64,000 nucleotides of DNA from Sphingomonas pseudosanguinis (GCF_014196255.1 NZ_JACIDH010000011.1:41380-105379); one strand, 5' to 3'. Counted from the first letter of the stretch, positions 1 to 9,609 are shown. Numbers and translations: made by a program. The notes: generated by a model from the sequence alone, not told the origin.

Positions 1-1
1 C

Positions 2-1381
2 CTCACCCAGGAGGGCGTCCCACACAAGGTGTTGAACGCGCGCTATCACGAGATGGAAGCGCATATCGTGGCGCAGGCCGGCCGCCTCAGCGCGGTGACG
101 ATCGCGACCAACATGGCGGGTCGCGGCACCGACATTCAGCTCGGCGGCAACCTGGAGTTCCGCATGCTCGACGAACATCCCGATCTGGTCGAGGGCACGC
201 CTGAATATGAGGCGGCGGCGACGCGCATCCGCGCCGAGATCGCGGAGGAAAAGCAGAAGGTGCTGGAAGCCGGCGGCCTGTTCGTGCTGGGCACCGAGCG
301 GCACGAGAGCCGCCGCATCGACAACCAGCTGCGCGGTCGTTCGGGCCGTCAGGGCGATCCGGGCCTGTCGCGCTTCTACCTCAGCCTCGACGACGACCTG
401 CTCCGTATCTTCGGGCCGGACACGCTGTTCGCCAAGATGATGCGCAGCAATATCGAGGATGGCGAGGCGATCGGCAGCAAGTGGCTGACCAAGGCGATCG
501 AGACCGCGCAGAAGAAGGTCGAGGCGCGCAACTACGACATCCGCAAGCAGGTCGTCGAATATGACGACGTGATGAATGACCAGCGCAAGGTCATCTACGA
601 ACAGCGCGCCGACATCATGGATGCCGAGACGGTGGGCGAGGTCGTCGCCGACATGCGCGCCGAGACGGTGAACGCGATCGTCGGCACGGCTTGCCCGCCC
701 AACAGCTATCCCGAGCAGTGGGATGTCGCGGGCATGAAGCAGCAGCTGAAGGACCTGCTGAACCTCGATCCGCCGATCGGCGACTGGCTGACCGAGGAAG
801 CGATCGATCCCGAGATCGTGCTGGAACGCGTGACGGCCGAGGCCGATGCGATGGTCGAGGCCAAGGCCAAGGAACTGGAACCCGAAACCTGGACCAGTGT
901 CGAGAAGTCGATCCTGCTCCAGAATCTGGACCATCACTGGAAAGAGCATCTGGCGACGCTCGACGCGCTGCGCCAGGTCGTCCATCTGCGCGCCTATGCG
1001 CAAAAGACGCCGATCAACGAGTATAAGCACGAGGCGTTTTCGCTGTTCCAGCGGATGCTCGACAATATCCGCGAGGATGTGACGCGCACCATCGCCTATG
1101 CCCAGTTTCAGCTTCAGGCGCCGCCGGAACTGCCCGAACTGCCGGACTTCATCACCTCGCACTTCGATCCGTTCACCGGTGAGGACAACACCAACGACTG
1201 GGATGCCGCCGCACGCGGTCTGCTCCAGCCGCAGATGCCGCCGATGCAGATCCCGCAGCCGGAAGGTGCGGACCTGGGCACCGATCCGGCGCAGTGGGAA
1301 GGCCGCGTGAACCGCAATGCGCCGTGCCCCTGCGGCTCGGGGCTGAAGTACAAGCATTGCCACGGGGCGGTGACGGCCTGA
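2..1381 (+). CDS. secA: Preprotein translocase ATPase SecA, C-terminal part (5' end outside window)
   Basis: The frame is open from the left edge, so the N-terminal half of the protein is missing. What remains is about 459 residues: the end of the second nucleotide-binding domain, with motifs [14 protein letters not shown] and [10 protein letters not shown], then the helical scaffold and wing ([27 protein letters not shown]), an acidic Pro/Gln linker, and the C-terminal SEC-C zinc motif [14 protein letters not shown]. SecA drives Sec-dependent export across the inner membrane, and the zinc tail normally contacts SecB and phospholipids. Both the ATPase motifs and the zinc ligands look intact. 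A good terminator follows the stop codon, so the transcript probably ends here. Confidence 0.97.
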   Translation, partial: LTQEGVPHKVLNARYHEMEAHIVAQAGRLSAVTIATNMAGRGTDIQLGGNLEFRMLDEHPDLVEGTPEYEAAATRIRAEIAEEKQKVLEAGGLFVLGTERHESRRIDNQLRGRSGRQGDPGLSRFYLSLDDDLLRIFGPDTLFAKMMRSNIEDGEAIGSKWLTKAIETAQKKVEARNYDIRKQVVEYDDVMNDQRKVIYEQRADIMDAETVGEVVADMRAETVNAIVGTACPPNSYPEQWDVAGMKQQLKDLLNLDPPIGDWLTEEAIDPEIVLERVTAEADAMVEAKAKELEPETWTSVEKSILLQNLDHHWKEHLATLDALRQVVHLRAYAQKTPINEYKHEAFSLFQRMLDNIREDVTRTIAYAQFQLQAPPELPELPDFITSHFDPFTGEDNTNDWDAAARGLLQPQMPPMQIPQPEGADLGTDPAQWEGRVNRNAPCPCGSGLKYKHCHGAVTA

Positions 1382-1402
1382 TCGTCTGCTTCTAGGTTTT
1401 GG

Positions 1403-1438
1403 AAAGGGCGGTGGGCTTCGGCTCGCCGCCCTTTTTGA
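1403..1438 (+). terminator. Rho-independent terminator after secA
   Basis: An AAGGGCGG arm and a CCGCCCTT arm are separated by a GC/TTCG-capped inner stem and followed by a T run. It lies about 20 nt after the secA stop. Confidence 0.8.
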
Positions 1439-1500
1439 TTCTGTCCCTGCAAGAGACGGAAAGAAGGGAAGACGGCCTGAATGTCGATCCGGCTGAGCTT

Positions 1501-2331
1501 TCAGCCGTTCAGCCAGTCCGCCGTGATCTCGCCGCGATGCCCTTCCGGTGCCAAGGCGGCGCGGAGGGCCTCCAACAGGGGCGGTAGCGCTTGCGTGAAG
1601 GCATAGGGCGGATTGACGATGAACAGGCCCGCGCCGTTATAGATGCCGGGCTGATCGGCATCGTACAGCCAATGCTCGACCGAGAGGAATTTCGGGATGC
1701 CGAGCCGGTGCAGCTGGTGCTTCCAACGCTCATGGGTTTCTCGGTCTTTCAGCGGATACCAGATGACCGTCACGCCATGCGCCCATTTGCGATGCGCCGC
1801 GGCGAGCGTGGTGGCGATGCGCGCGCGCTCGTCGGTCTGTTCATAGGGCGGATCGACCACCACCACGCCGCGCGGCGTCCGGGTCGGCAGCATCGCCAGC
1901 CAAAGCTCATAGGCATCGCGCTCGTGCACGGCGGCGGGCGTGCCGCGCATCGCACCGCGCAAGGTGCGGGCGTCCTCGGGATGCTTTTCGTTGAGGATCA
2001 GCACGTCCTGCGGGCGCAGAAGCTGCGCCAGGAATTGTGGCGAGCCGGGATAGAGCTGCGGCTCCGACCCGACATTCACCGCGCGCACGGCGGCGCGATA
2101 GTCGTCCAGCAGGGGGTTCGCATCGGCAAAGGCCCGCACTACGCCGTGCACGGCCTCACCGGTGCGCTGGGCCTGTTCGCCGCCCAGATCGTAGAGGCCG
2201 CAGCCGGCATGGGTGTCGATCAGCGTCAAGGCGCCCGGCTTCTGCTGCAGGGCGCGGATAAGCGCGATCAGCAGGCTGTGCTTCACGACATCGGCACTGT
2301 TGCCGGCATGGAAGGAGTGGCGATAATTCAT
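1501..2331 (-). CDS. rlmJ: 23S rRNA (adenine(2030)-N6)-methyltransferase RlmJ
   Basis: A 276-aa protein close to the usual family length. The N-terminus MNYRHSFHAGNSADVVKH is the RlmJ signature. An SAM-binding loop (IDTHAGCGLYDL, about 38-49) and the catalytic N6-adenine motif DPPY (160-163) are both present. The enzyme methylates A2030 of 23S rRNA in E. coli. The gene is convergent with secA, and no partner gene is adjacent on the same strand. The start at 2331 fits the conserved first residues. Confidence 0.93.
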   Translation of the reverse strand: MNYRHSFHAGNSADVVKHSLLIALIRALQQKPGALTLIDTHAGCGLYDLGGEQAQRTGEAVHGVVRAFADANPLLDDYRAAVRAVNVGSEPQLYPGSPQFLAQLLRPQDVLILNEKHPEDARTLRGAMRGTPAAVHERDAYELWLAMLPTRTPRGVVVVDPPYEQTDERARIATTLAAAHRKWAHGVTVIWYPLKDRETHERWKHQLHRLGIPKFLSVEHWLYDADQPGIYNGAGLFIVNPPYAFTQALPPLLEALRAALAPEGHRGEITADWLNG

Positions 2332-2492
2332 GGAAATTCAAAAACCTGCCGATTGGCTTTTGCACGCGGTGGAGGACAAGGGCGCCGGGCGATGACCGTC
2401 AAGGCCCTTTGTGCGACGTCTCAAACCAGCTTTTGGGGGTGGCGGCAACAGGGACGATCCTGAACCGCGATGCCGTCGAGCGGAGCCATCGG

Positions 2493-3068
2493 TCATGCGG
2501 GCCGCTGCAAACCGCGTGCCGAAGTGGACACCTCCTCGAACTCCCCCGGCGCGATCCCGGCGACGGACCAGTCACCGATCGACCAGCGGACGAGCCTGAG
2601 GGTCGGCAAGCCGACCGCTGCCGTCATCCGCCGAACCTGCCGATTGCGGCCTTCGCGAATGGTGATCCTCAGCCAGTTGTCGGGAATGAGCTTGCGCTGC
2701 CGGATGGGCGGATCGCGCAGCCACAGGTCGGGCGCGTCGATCCGCAGCACCTCGGCGGGCAGGGTCATGCCGTCCTTGAGCAGCACGCCCTGCCGCAAGC
2801 GGGCCAGCTCTGCTTCCTGCGGATCGCCTTCGACCTGAACGAGATAGGTCTTGGGCATTTTGAAGCGGGGATCGGCGATGCGCGCCTGCAGTCTACCGTC
2901 ATCGCAGAGCAGCAGCAGACCTTCGCTGTCCCGATCGAGCCGCCCGGCGGGGTAGACGCCCTTCACGGCGATGAAGTCCGACAAGGTCGATCGCACCGTG
3001 GGCGACCCGCGATCGGTGAATTGGGACAAGACCCCGAAGGGTTTATTGAACAGGAGCAGCCGGGCCAT
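2493..3068 (-). CDS. rRNA pseudouridine synthase, RsuA/RluB/RluE family
   Basis: The preferred start gives 191 aa beginning MARLLLFNKPFGVLSQF. The frame is open upstream to 3296, but those residues do not look like a family N-terminus. The catalytic aspartate motif GRLDRDSEGLLLL and the C-terminal motif REGRNRQVRRM are both clear. There is no N-terminal S4 domain, which matches the short RluE-type enzymes that modify 23S rRNA at position 2457 in E. coli. RluE is the likeliest match, but the exact target base cannot be read from sequence alone. Confidence 0.88.
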   Translation of the reverse strand: MARLLLFNKPFGVLSQFTDRGSPTVRSTLSDFIAVKGVYPAGRLDRDSEGLLLLCDDGRLQARIADPRFKMPKTYLVQVEGDPQEAELARLRQGVLLKDGMTLPAEVLRIDAPDLWLRDPPIRQRKLIPDNWLRITIREGRNRQVRRMTAAVGLPTLRLVRWSIGDWSVAGIAPGEFEEVSTSARGLQRPA

Positions 3069-3325
3069 CGCCGGCTCATATCGCGGGGTTTCGGCTTTGT
3101 CTTCGGCATCGCGCTGCGAAAGCCGTGGCATGCCGCGAACTGCGAAGTCGACGGTGCCGCTTATATGCGGGGGGCTGCGATCGTCATCGAGATTGAGGGG
3201 GGGTACATCACCCCGACTGATGTCTATCGCGGCCTCGGCCGGCTGACGATCTATCCGAATGTACTCGCTGACCTTGGTGCGCATTAAAAACTCCACTAGG
3301 CCAATCTGCTTTAGCGGGGCTTTCG

Positions 3326-3739
3326 TTATGTCCGCTCGACATTGCCGAGAATGGCCGCACGTTGCGCGATGGCGCGCATCAGGCCCTTGCCGAACGCTTG
3401 GGCCAGCGATCCCTCCACGAAGCGGTCCGCCCGTAACAGATAGGTCAATATCCAGCCGATCTGTTCGACGCTGGCATTGGCGATGGCCGGGGGATGCTCG
3501 ATCATGTGCATGGCCGTGGAACGGGCCTCGTCATCCACGGGCCTGAGGTAATGGGCGGCGACATCCTCCCTGGCGATCGCAGTGACGAAGGCGGCGGCGG
3601 GGTCGGAGAAGTGGAACCAGGGCATGGTGATAACCCCTTCGGAGGATCGCCGGGGTTCGGTCCATGCGCCCGTCACGAAATCCGGTTCTGATAGGATAGG
3701 GGCAAAAGCGGCAATGTTGCGAAGCGTGGCCATGTCCAT
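3326..3739 (-). CDS. Small protein of unknown function, possibly DUF6508-like
   Basis: A 137-aa acidic soluble protein with no signal peptide or membrane segment. The stretch MPWFHFSDPAAAFVTAI followed later by WILTYLLRADRFVEG and a helix ending the protein recalls the DUF6508 family, whose function is unknown; this is recognition by pattern only. The gene stands alone between the pseudouridine synthase gene and a 400-nt gap. Its start at 3739 (MDMATLRN) could also be the second Met two codons later. Confidence 0.6.
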   Translation of the reverse strand: MDMATLRNIAAFAPILSEPDFVTGAWTEPRRSSEGVITMPWFHFSDPAAAFVTAIAREDVAAHYLRPVDDEARSTAMHMIEHPPAIANASVEQIGWILTYLLRADRFVEGSLAQAFGKGLMRAIAQRAAILGNVERT

Positions 3740-4150
3740 ATGCTGATCCTATCCAACCAATGAGGGGTGGCCACCGTTTTTACGCAATGGATAGATGATG
3801 ACCGATTCCTTCGACCAAGATCTTGCCTGACTGGCGCAACGGGTCGCGACCGCGATCGATGCAGGAACGTCGGCGGCGGGCGGCCTATCGCTTCGGGGGG
3901 GCGGGGGGCGCAACTTGCTTAGAAGGTGGGACAGTTCCGCAACGGCGATGCTTCCCTGGCGGACCAATTAATTTTGTTCGATTAGATTGAGCGCAAGAAT
4001 TTGCGCGTCGCGGCTCTACGTGGGATCGCGGGCCGGTATGTCCATCCGCCGATCGTAGCGGCGAAGGAGGTTAAACCAGAACAAAAGGATGAGATCTTGA
4101 TACGAGATTTTCTCGAATCGTCACCATCTAAGCCATTGATAGGCTTGTAA
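3740..4150. other. Intergenic stretch without a convincing gene
   Basis: This 411-nt gap is less GC-rich than its flanks. I see no ORF with coding character: a 72-codon reverse frame at 3749-3967 is Pro/Ser/Ala-rich and featureless. An imperfect hairpin, GATACGAGA/TCTCGAATC at 4099-4119, lies just downstream of the tRNA-Glu 3' end and may stop that transcript, although it lacks a T run. Confidence 0.4.
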
Positions 4151-4225
4151 TGGTGACCCCTACGGGAATCGAACCCGTGTTTCAGCCGTGAAAGGGCCGC
4201 GTCCTAACCGCTAGACGAAGGGGCC
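4151..4225 (-). tRNA. tRNA-Glu (anticodon UUC)
   Basis: Reverse strand: acceptor GGCCCCT pairs with AGGGGTC (one G-T pair), the D-arm starts at TCTAGCGGTTAGGA, the anticodon loop CTTTCAC carries TTC, and the T-arm is CGGGTTCGATTCCCG. The CCA end is encoded. It is a single-copy tRNA with no neighbour on the same transcript other than recJ upstream on the opposite side. Confidence 0.97.
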
Positions 4226-4282
4226 GCCGGGTGGCGTGGAGGGGCCTCTAAGGGAGGGTGGCGAAACCGTCAAGCGCTTTTT

Positions 4283-6037
4283 TTAGTCGGCCCATGCGGC
4301 GTCTTCGATATGGAGTTCGGCGACGTCGCGGCCCGACCAGTCGTCGATCTTCGCGCGGCCGGCCAGCCACAGGCGGCGGGTGCTGCCGGCGGCGAGCAGC
4401 GCTTGGCCCAGAGCGGTTTCGGCGTGGCGGAAGGCCATGGCCTTCAGGCTGCGGCCATCGGCCCCGGCGACGATCGCGCGGACATGGTTGGTGCCGACTA
4501 GATCGGCGCGGATGACGCGGAACGGGCCGGCGGCGATCCGGGGGGCGGGCCAGCCCATGCCGTATGGGCCGCCGGCCTCCATCGACCCGACCAGCGCCGG
4601 ATTGACGCCGCCGGGGGCCAGTACCGCATCGACCAGCAGCGCGCGGCCCGCGCTGGCTCGGACGACGGCCTCCGCCAGCCTTTCCTCCAGGAAATCGGCC
4701 AGTTCGGCAATGCGGTCGGCGGCGACGGTCAGGCCGGCCGCCATCGCATGGCCACCGCCGGCGATCAGCAGGCCATGTTCCTTGGCGGCCAGGATCGCCG
4801 CGCCCAGATCGACGCCGGTGATCGAGCGGCCTGAGCCCTTGCCGATGCCATGCTCGTCGACGGCGATGACGATGGCGGGGCGGTCCAGCTTTTCCTTCAG
4901 GCGCCCGGCGACGATGCCGATGACGCCGGGGTGCCATCCCTCGCCGGACACCAGCACGACCTGGCGGCCGCGATCCGCAGTCGCCTCGGCGGTGGCCTGT
5001 ACACCGGCCTCGATTGCGCGGCGTTCGTCGTTGAAATGGTTGAGCTCCTCGGCGATGGCGCGCGCCTCGGCCGGGTCCTCGGTGGTCAGCAGCCGGACGC
5101 CCAGGTCGGCCTGGCCGACCCGTCCGCCCGCATTGATGCGCGGGCCGAGCGCGAAGCCTAGGTCGGAGCAGGTCGGCGCACGGGTCAGCCGCGCCGCTTC
5201 GGTCAGCGCGGCCAGCCCGATATTGCGGCGCTGCGCCATCACCTTCAGCCCCTGCGCGACGAAGGCACGGTTGAGCCCCTTCAGCGGCGCGACATCGGCG
5301 ACGGTGCCCAGCGCGACGAGGTCGAGCAGGTCGAGCAGGCGCGGCTCGGGCCGATCGGCGAAGAAGCCGCGCTGGCGCAGCGTGCGGATCAGCGCCGCGC
5401 CGAGCAGGAAGCACACGCCGACGGCAGCCAGATGGCCATGCGCCGCACCTTCCCCCTCGTCCAGGCGATTGGGGTTCACCACCGCATGGGCCAGCGGAAG
5501 CTGGGTCGCGCATTTGTGATGATCGACGACCATCACCTCGATCCCGGCGGCATGGGCGGCGGCGAGCGGTTCGAACGCCTGCGCGCCGCAATCGACGGTG
5601 ACGATCAGGTTCGCCCCCTCGGCCTGGAGCCGGAGCAGCGCCGCCTCGGTCGGGCCATAGCCCTCGGTCAGGCGGTCGGGGATATAGGCGCGGGGCGACA
5701 GGCCGAGCGACCGCAGCAGCCGCACCATCAGCGCCGAGGAGGTCGCGCCATCGACGTCATAATCGCCGAAGATCGCCACCGGCTCGCCCGCGATCACCGC
5801 ATCGGCCAGCCGTTCGGCGGCGCGGTCCATGTCGCGGAAGATCGAGGGGTCGGGCATGAAGCTGCGGATCGAGGGCTGCTTATGCTCTTCGACCGCCTCC
5901 GGAGGGCATCCGCGCGCGAGCAGCAGCTGGGTGACCAGATCGTCATGGCCCAGCCCGTCGCGGGCGTCGGCGGACAAAGCACGCCAGCGCCAGGGCTGGC
6001 CGAGAATGGATTGCGCGATGCCGAGGACGTCGGTCAT
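4283..6037 (-). CDS. recJ: Single-stranded-DNA-specific exonuclease RecJ
   Basis: A 584-aa protein from the start MTDVLGIAQS; an upstream Met would add 15 non-conserved residues. The DHH phosphoesterase motifs are visible: GDYDVDG at about 91-97, TVDCG at about 147-151 and VVDHH at about 170-174. The DHHA1 region contains GEGWHPGVIGIVAGRLKE and GSGRSI, and GGGHAMAAGL follows. RecJ degrades ssDNA 5' to 3' in recombination and mismatch repair. Length and motif order are typical. A 2OG oxygenase gene lies about 90 nt upstream on the same strand. Confidence 0.95.
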   Translation of the reverse strand: MTDVLGIAQSILGQPWRWRALSADARDGLGHDDLVTQLLLARGCPPEAVEEHKQPSIRSFMPDPSIFRDMDRAAERLADAVIAGEPVAIFGDYDVDGATSSALMVRLLRSLGLSPRAYIPDRLTEGYGPTEAALLRLQAEGANLIVTVDCGAQAFEPLAAAHAAGIEVMVVDHHKCATQLPLAHAVVNPNRLDEGEGAAHGHLAAVGVCFLLGAALIRTLRQRGFFADRPEPRLLDLLDLVALGTVADVAPLKGLNRAFVAQGLKVMAQRRNIGLAALTEAARLTRAPTCSDLGFALGPRINAGGRVGQADLGVRLLTTEDPAEARAIAEELNHFNDERRAIEAGVQATAEATADRGRQVVLVSGEGWHPGVIGIVAGRLKEKLDRPAIVIAVDEHGIGKGSGRSITGVDLGAAILAAKEHGLLIAGGGHAMAAGLTVAADRIAELADFLEERLAEAVVRASAGRALLVDAVLAPGGVNPALVGSMEAGGPYGMGWPAPRIAAGPFRVIRADLVGTNHVRAIVAGADGRSLKAMAFRHAETALGQALLAAGSTRRLWLAGRAKIDDWSGRDVAELHIEDAAWAD

Positions 6038-6124
6038 GGGCGGACAGCGATGGGCAGGAACGTCACGCGAACGCCATGCCATGCCGGCCGGAGGCGGGGC
6101 AAGAGGGGCGGCCCCCCCAGATAC

Positions 6125-6811
6125 TCAGCTCACCCAATTGCCTTCGCGAAACCATTTGGTGATGACATACTTGACGCCCTCGACCACCGGCATGCCTTCA
6201 TGCAGCGTGGCGTCGTTCGGACTGCCGTCGAGCAGCATGTTGTTCCAGGCGAGCAGCAGGCCCCGGCGCGGCGCGACGCGGATGCCGGCCTGCGGGAACC
6301 AGGTCGCACCCCCCTCGGGCACATCGTTCAGATAGATCATCGCGGTCCAGGTGCGCTGGCCGCCATGCACCTTGACCTTTTCCCAATAGCTTTCCGTTTC
6401 ATGGAAATAGTCGTGATGCGCGCGGAATTGCTGACCGGGGGCGTAACGCTGGCCCTGCATCGTCTCGCCCTGTTCGGGGGGGATGCCGAGCAGGCGGGCG
6501 ATCGATTCGTCGATCGGCTGCACATCGGGCGACCAGCGGTTCATGTCGCAACTCTCCGAGGTGCGGAAACCGTAATCGGGTCGGTCGGACAGCAGGGTCG
6601 AGGGGCGACGATTGGCGTCGATCATCGCGATCAGCGCGTCGCACTGTGCCGGTGTCAGGAAATCGGCCTGATAATAGATCTGCGCCGCATCGGTCGCGAC
6701 GCGCGTCACCGCCGGGTTGGCGTCCAGATGCTGGGGCACGCTAACCCCGAACCGGGCGCGGGCGGGGGAGGCGGCGGGGTTGCCCTTGGGCTTCCTCGAA
6801 AAGAACGACAT
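6125..6811 (-). CDS. Prolyl-4-hydroxylase-type 2OG-Fe(II) oxygenase
   Basis: A 228-aa cytosolic protein. The double-stranded beta-helix core shows the iron ligands HHD (in RAHHDYFHETE) and a distal His in LHEGMPVVEG, followed by the 2-oxoglutarate-binding Lys in VKYVITKWFRE. AMIYLNDVPEGGATWFP is typical of the P4Hc family. These enzymes hydroxylate protein proline or other substrates; the substrate here is unknown. The N-terminal 40 residues (MSFFSRKPKGN...) are basic and low-complexity. Translation probably follows its own promoter upstream of 6811. Confidence 0.88.
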   Translation of the reverse strand: MSFFSRKPKGNPAASPARARFGVSVPQHLDANPAVTRVATDAAQIYYQADFLTPAQCDALIAMIDANRRPSTLLSDRPDYGFRTSESCDMNRWSPDVQPIDESIARLLGIPPEQGETMQGQRYAPGQQFRAHHDYFHETESYWEKVKVHGGQRTWTAMIYLNDVPEGGATWFPQAGIRVAPRRGLLLAWNNMLLDGSPNDATLHEGMPVVEGVKYVITKWFREGNWVS

Positions 6812-6847
6812 GGGCCGGATGTGCGACGTAGCGCCGATAAAGACAAG

Positions 6848-6873
6848 AGGGGAGGGGGCGAACCCCCTCCCGC
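6848..6873 (-). terminator. Rho-independent terminator after the RcnB-like gene
   Basis: Perfect 9-bp stem GGGAGGGGG / CCCCCTCCC with a four-base loop. Read on the reverse strand it is followed by the T-rich CTCTTGTCTTT. It sits 6-30 nt past the stop of the upstream gene. Confidence 0.75.
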
Positions 6874-6879
6874 CCGGCC

Positions 6880-7776
6880 TTACCAGAAAATGTCGTAGAC
6901 GATGTCGACGACCAGCCCGCTGCGCGTGTCGACCAGCACCGCGTCGTTATAGTATCGGACCCAGCGATAGGGGCCGTAGGTCGGCGGCAGGCGATAGGCA
7001 TATGGGTCGGTCAGCCAATAGGTCCGGCCGAACAGCATCGGCTCGAGGATCACGCCGCTGGAGAAGCGCTCATAGCCATAGCCGCCCTGCGGGCCGTAAT
7101 AGCGTGGCAGGTGATAGGCACCGCGATTGAGCGAGCGCCACCCCAGCCAGTCATAGCGGCGATCCCGCCGCCAGCCGCGATCCCATTGGTTCGCCCAGTT
7201 GCGACGCTCGGCGAAACCGTAGGCCTGATGGTCCTGGTCGCGCCAGTCGCCATAGTTGCGCCGCCAGCGATCGCGATCCTCGCGCCGTCGCCGTTCGTCC
7301 TCGCGCCAGCGCCGGTCGGGCCCCTGATCGCGGCGCCATTGCTGGTCGCGCCACTGACCCTCGGGGCGGGGCTGGCCACGCCACTGGCCGGGCTGGCGGT
7401 CGTCACGACGCCACTCTTCGCGGCCGGGGCGTCGGTCGTCGGGGCGGGGACCATCGGGGCGCGCCTCGCCACGATCCGCCCAGCGGCCGGGACCATCGGG
7501 ACGCCGCTCGGGGGCGGGCGGCGGGGGCGCCTCGGCATGGTCGGGGCGATAGGCGGGACGGTTTTCAGGAAACGCCTCGCGGTCGTTGAAGATCGGGCGA
7601 CCTTCGCTGCGCTCCAACTGGCCACCGGGGCGCGGGCCGCCGGGGCCACCGGGTCCGGGGCGCCCTTCGGGGCCGCCGCGTGGCCCCCGATCCATCATGA
7701 TGTCCTGCGCCATGGCGATCCCCGGTGCCACTGCCGCCGACGCCGCGAGCAGGACCGCCATCCAATGCTTCTTCAT
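6880..7776 (-). CDS. RcnB-family periplasmic protein with long Arg/Pro/Gly-rich region
   Basis: A 298-aa exported protein. The ATG at 7776 gives MKKHWMAVLLAASAAVAPGIAMAQD, a clean signal peptide with an AMA cleavage site; the GTG two codons upstream is less likely. Residues about 30-180 are extremely rich in Arg, Gly, Pro, Asp and Trp (for example GGPGGPRPGGQ, DRRWREDERRRRED). The last 80 residues carry the RcnB-like repeats LPRYYGPQGGYGYERF, YWLTDPYAYRLPP and YRWVRYYNDAVLVD. E. coli RcnB modulates nickel/cobalt efflux from the periplasm. In sphingomonads such proteins are common and their role is untested. The charged region may simply be disordered. Confidence 0.82.
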   Translation of the reverse strand: MKKHWMAVLLAASAAVAPGIAMAQDIMMDRGPRGGPEGRPGPGGPGGPRPGGQLERSEGRPIFNDREAFPENRPAYRPDHAEAPPPPAPERRPDGPGRWADRGEARPDGPRPDDRRPGREEWRRDDRQPGQWRGQPRPEGQWRDQQWRRDQGPDRRWREDERRRREDRDRWRRNYGDWRDQDHQAYGFAERRNWANQWDRGWRRDRRYDWLGWRSLNRGAYHLPRYYGPQGGYGYERFSSGVILEPMLFGRTYWLTDPYAYRLPPTYGPYRWVRYYNDAVLVDTRSGLVVDIVYDIFW

Positions 7777-7890
7777 ACCCACTTACCCCATGCGCCGGCG
7801 CACATGCCGGCTCCGATCATGCGGTGAACCCTGCCATGCGCGTGTTGAGTGGATGCTGAACCCGACTGTCAGCCAAGTGAAAGAATCGTG

Positions 7891-8448
7891 TCAGCGGCCG
7901 TCTTGCGCCATCGCGCCGGGGACCAGCGCCGGCACCGTGCGCGGGGCATCGGCGGGATCGGTGCCGGGCAGGGGCGCGCCGGGGATCGTCTCCTCGCCCC
8001 GCTGCGCCCGCGCGGCGCGCTGGATCGCCTCGACCAGGCGCGGATAGATGCCGCAGCGGCACAGATTGGTGATCTGGGCGCGGATCAGCTCTTCGGACGG
8101 ATCGGGATGTTTCTGGATCAGCGCGGCGGCGGCCATCACCATGCCGGGGATGCAATAGCCGCACTGGCTGACATTGGCGGCCAGGAACGCTTGCTGCACG
8201 GGGTGCGAGCGGTCGCGGGACAGTCCCTCGATCGTGGTGACGACGCTGCCCTCGATCCGGCCGATCGGCACCTGACAGCTGCGGACGGCGCGGCCGTCGA
8301 TGTCGACCGTGCACGCACCGCAATCGCCGGTGCCGCAGCCATATTTGGTGCCGGTCAGATTGGACGCGTCGCGCAGCGCCCAGAGCAGCGGCGTGTCGGG
8401 CGGCAGGCGATAGCGGACGGGCTGGTTGTTGACGGTGAGGCTGGTCAT
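7891..8448 (-). CDS. 2Fe-2S subunit of a xanthine-oxidase-family dehydrogenase (orphan)
   Basis: A 185-aa protein with an N-terminal plant-type 2Fe-2S domain (YGCGTGDCGACTVD, then the fourth Cys in RAVRSC) and a C-terminal helical 2Fe-2S domain (SQCGYCIPGM and NLCRCGIYPR). It matches the small subunit of isoquinoline 1-oxidoreductase or CO-dehydrogenase-type enzymes. It has a Pro/Ala-rich C-terminal extension of about 40 residues beyond the last cluster. The molybdopterin large subunit normally encoded next door is missing: the neighbours are a CoA-transferase gene 36 nt upstream and the RcnB-like gene downstream. It may serve a large subunit encoded elsewhere. Confidence 0.88.
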   Translation of the reverse strand: MTSLTVNNQPVRYRLPPDTPLLWALRDASNLTGTKYGCGTGDCGACTVDIDGRAVRSCQVPIGRIEGSVVTTIEGLSRDRSHPVQQAFLAANVSQCGYCIPGMVMAAAALIQKHPDPSEELIRAQITNLCRCGIYPRLVEAIQRAARAQRGEETIPGAPLPGTDPADAPRTVPALVPGAMAQDGR

Positions 8449-8484
8449 CCTGGGGCAGCGCTTAGTCGATGCCGGGGCACAGAG

Positions 8485-9609
8485 CTACCGCCCGAGCATC
8501 GGCGCGGCGCGGTCGAGCGTAAGGTCGGCGTCGGAAAAGCGGATCGGGGTGCGTACGCCCGGCACGGTGGAGCCATCGGGGCGCTCAGGCTGGATGGCGA
8601 GGCCGCGTGCGAGCACCTGCGGGTCGGCAAAGGCCTGTTCGACCGTGTTGATCGGCCCCGCCGGAACGCCCGCCGCCTCCAGCGCCGCGAGCAGTTCGTC
8701 ACGCGGCCAGCGGGCAGTGGCGGATTCGATCATCGGGGTGAGCGTCGCGCGATGTTCGCAGCGCAAGGCATTGGTCGCATGGAGCGGATCGTCGCCGTCG
8801 ATGCCGACCACATGCGCGAAGCGGCGGAACTGCGCGTCATTGCCCACCGCCAGAATGAACCAGCCATCGCTGGCGGGAAAGGCGGCATAGGGCACGATAT
8901 TGGGATGCGCATTGCCCAGCCGGCTGGGCGTCGTGCCCGAGGCGAGATAGTTCATCGCCTGATTGGCCAGCACGCCCGTCATCGTGTCGAGCAGCGCCAT
9001 GTCGATATGCTGTCCGCGCCTGGTCCGCCCGCGCATATGCAGCGCGGCCTGGATCGCGATCACGGCATAGAGGCCGGTCATGATGTCGGCGAGTGCTACG
9101 CCGATCTTCTGCGGCGCGCCACCGGGCTCGCCGGTCAGGTCCATGATGCCGCTCATCCCCTGGACGATGAAATCATATCCGGCGCGGGCGGCATAGGGGC
9201 CGTCCTGCCCGAAGCCGGTGATCGAGCAGTAGATCAGGCGCGGGTTGATCGCCGACAGGCTGTCATAGTCCAGGCCGTAGCGGGCGAGGCCGCCAAGCTT
9301 GAAATTCTCGATCACGACATCGGCATCGGCGATCAGCGCGCGGACCCTGGCCTGCCCCGCGGGGGTCGCGAAGTCGGCGACGACCGAGGACTTGCCGCGA
9401 TTGGCGGCGTGGAAATAGGCGGCATCCTGGCTGCCGTCCGGATTGGCGATGAAGGGAGGTCCCCAGCGGCGGGTATCGTCACCCTCCGGGCTTTCGACCT
9501 TCACCACCTCCGCGCCGAGATCGGCCAGCACCTGCCCCGCCCAGGGACCGGCGAGGATACGGGCGAGTTCGACGACCTTGAGGCCGGCGAGGGGCGCGGC
9601 TTTGGTCAT
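8485..9609 (-). CDS. Family III CoA-transferase (CaiB/BaiF), probably glutarate-type
   Basis: A 374-aa protein that begins LAGLKVVELARILAGPWAGQ and has ADLGAEVVKVE. The catalytic aspartate is in GVALADIMTGLYAV, and YDFIVQGMSGIMDLTGEPGG is typical of the family. Family III transferases move CoA between carboxylic acids. Its position directly downstream of a glutaryl-CoA-dehydrogenase-like gene is the arrangement seen for succinate-glutarate CoA-transferases in lysine and tryptophan degradation. That substrate is an inference from context. A palindromic repeat separates the two genes. Confidence 0.86.
   Translation of the reverse strand: MTKAAPLAGLKVVELARILAGPWAGQVLADLGAEVVKVESPEGDDTRRWGPPFIANPDGSQDAAYFHAANRGKSSVVADFATPAGQARVRALIADADVVIENFKLGGLARYGLDYDSLSAINPRLIYCSITGFGQDGPYAARAGYDFIVQGMSGIMDLTGEPGGAPQKIGVALADIMTGLYAVIAIQAALHMRGRTRRGQHIDMALLDTMTGVLANQAMNYLASGTTPSRLGNAHPNIVPYAAFPASDGWFILAVGNDAQFRRFAHVVGIDGDDPLHATNALRCEHRATLTPMIESATARWPRDELLAALEAAGVPAGPINTVEQAFADPQVLARGLAIQPERPDGSTVPGVRTPIRFSDADLTLDRAAPMLGR

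Noticed and set aside
3749..3967. 72-codon reverse frame in the gap before tRNA-Glu
   Set aside because: Pro/Ser/Ala-rich, no ribosome-binding site and no recognisable segment.
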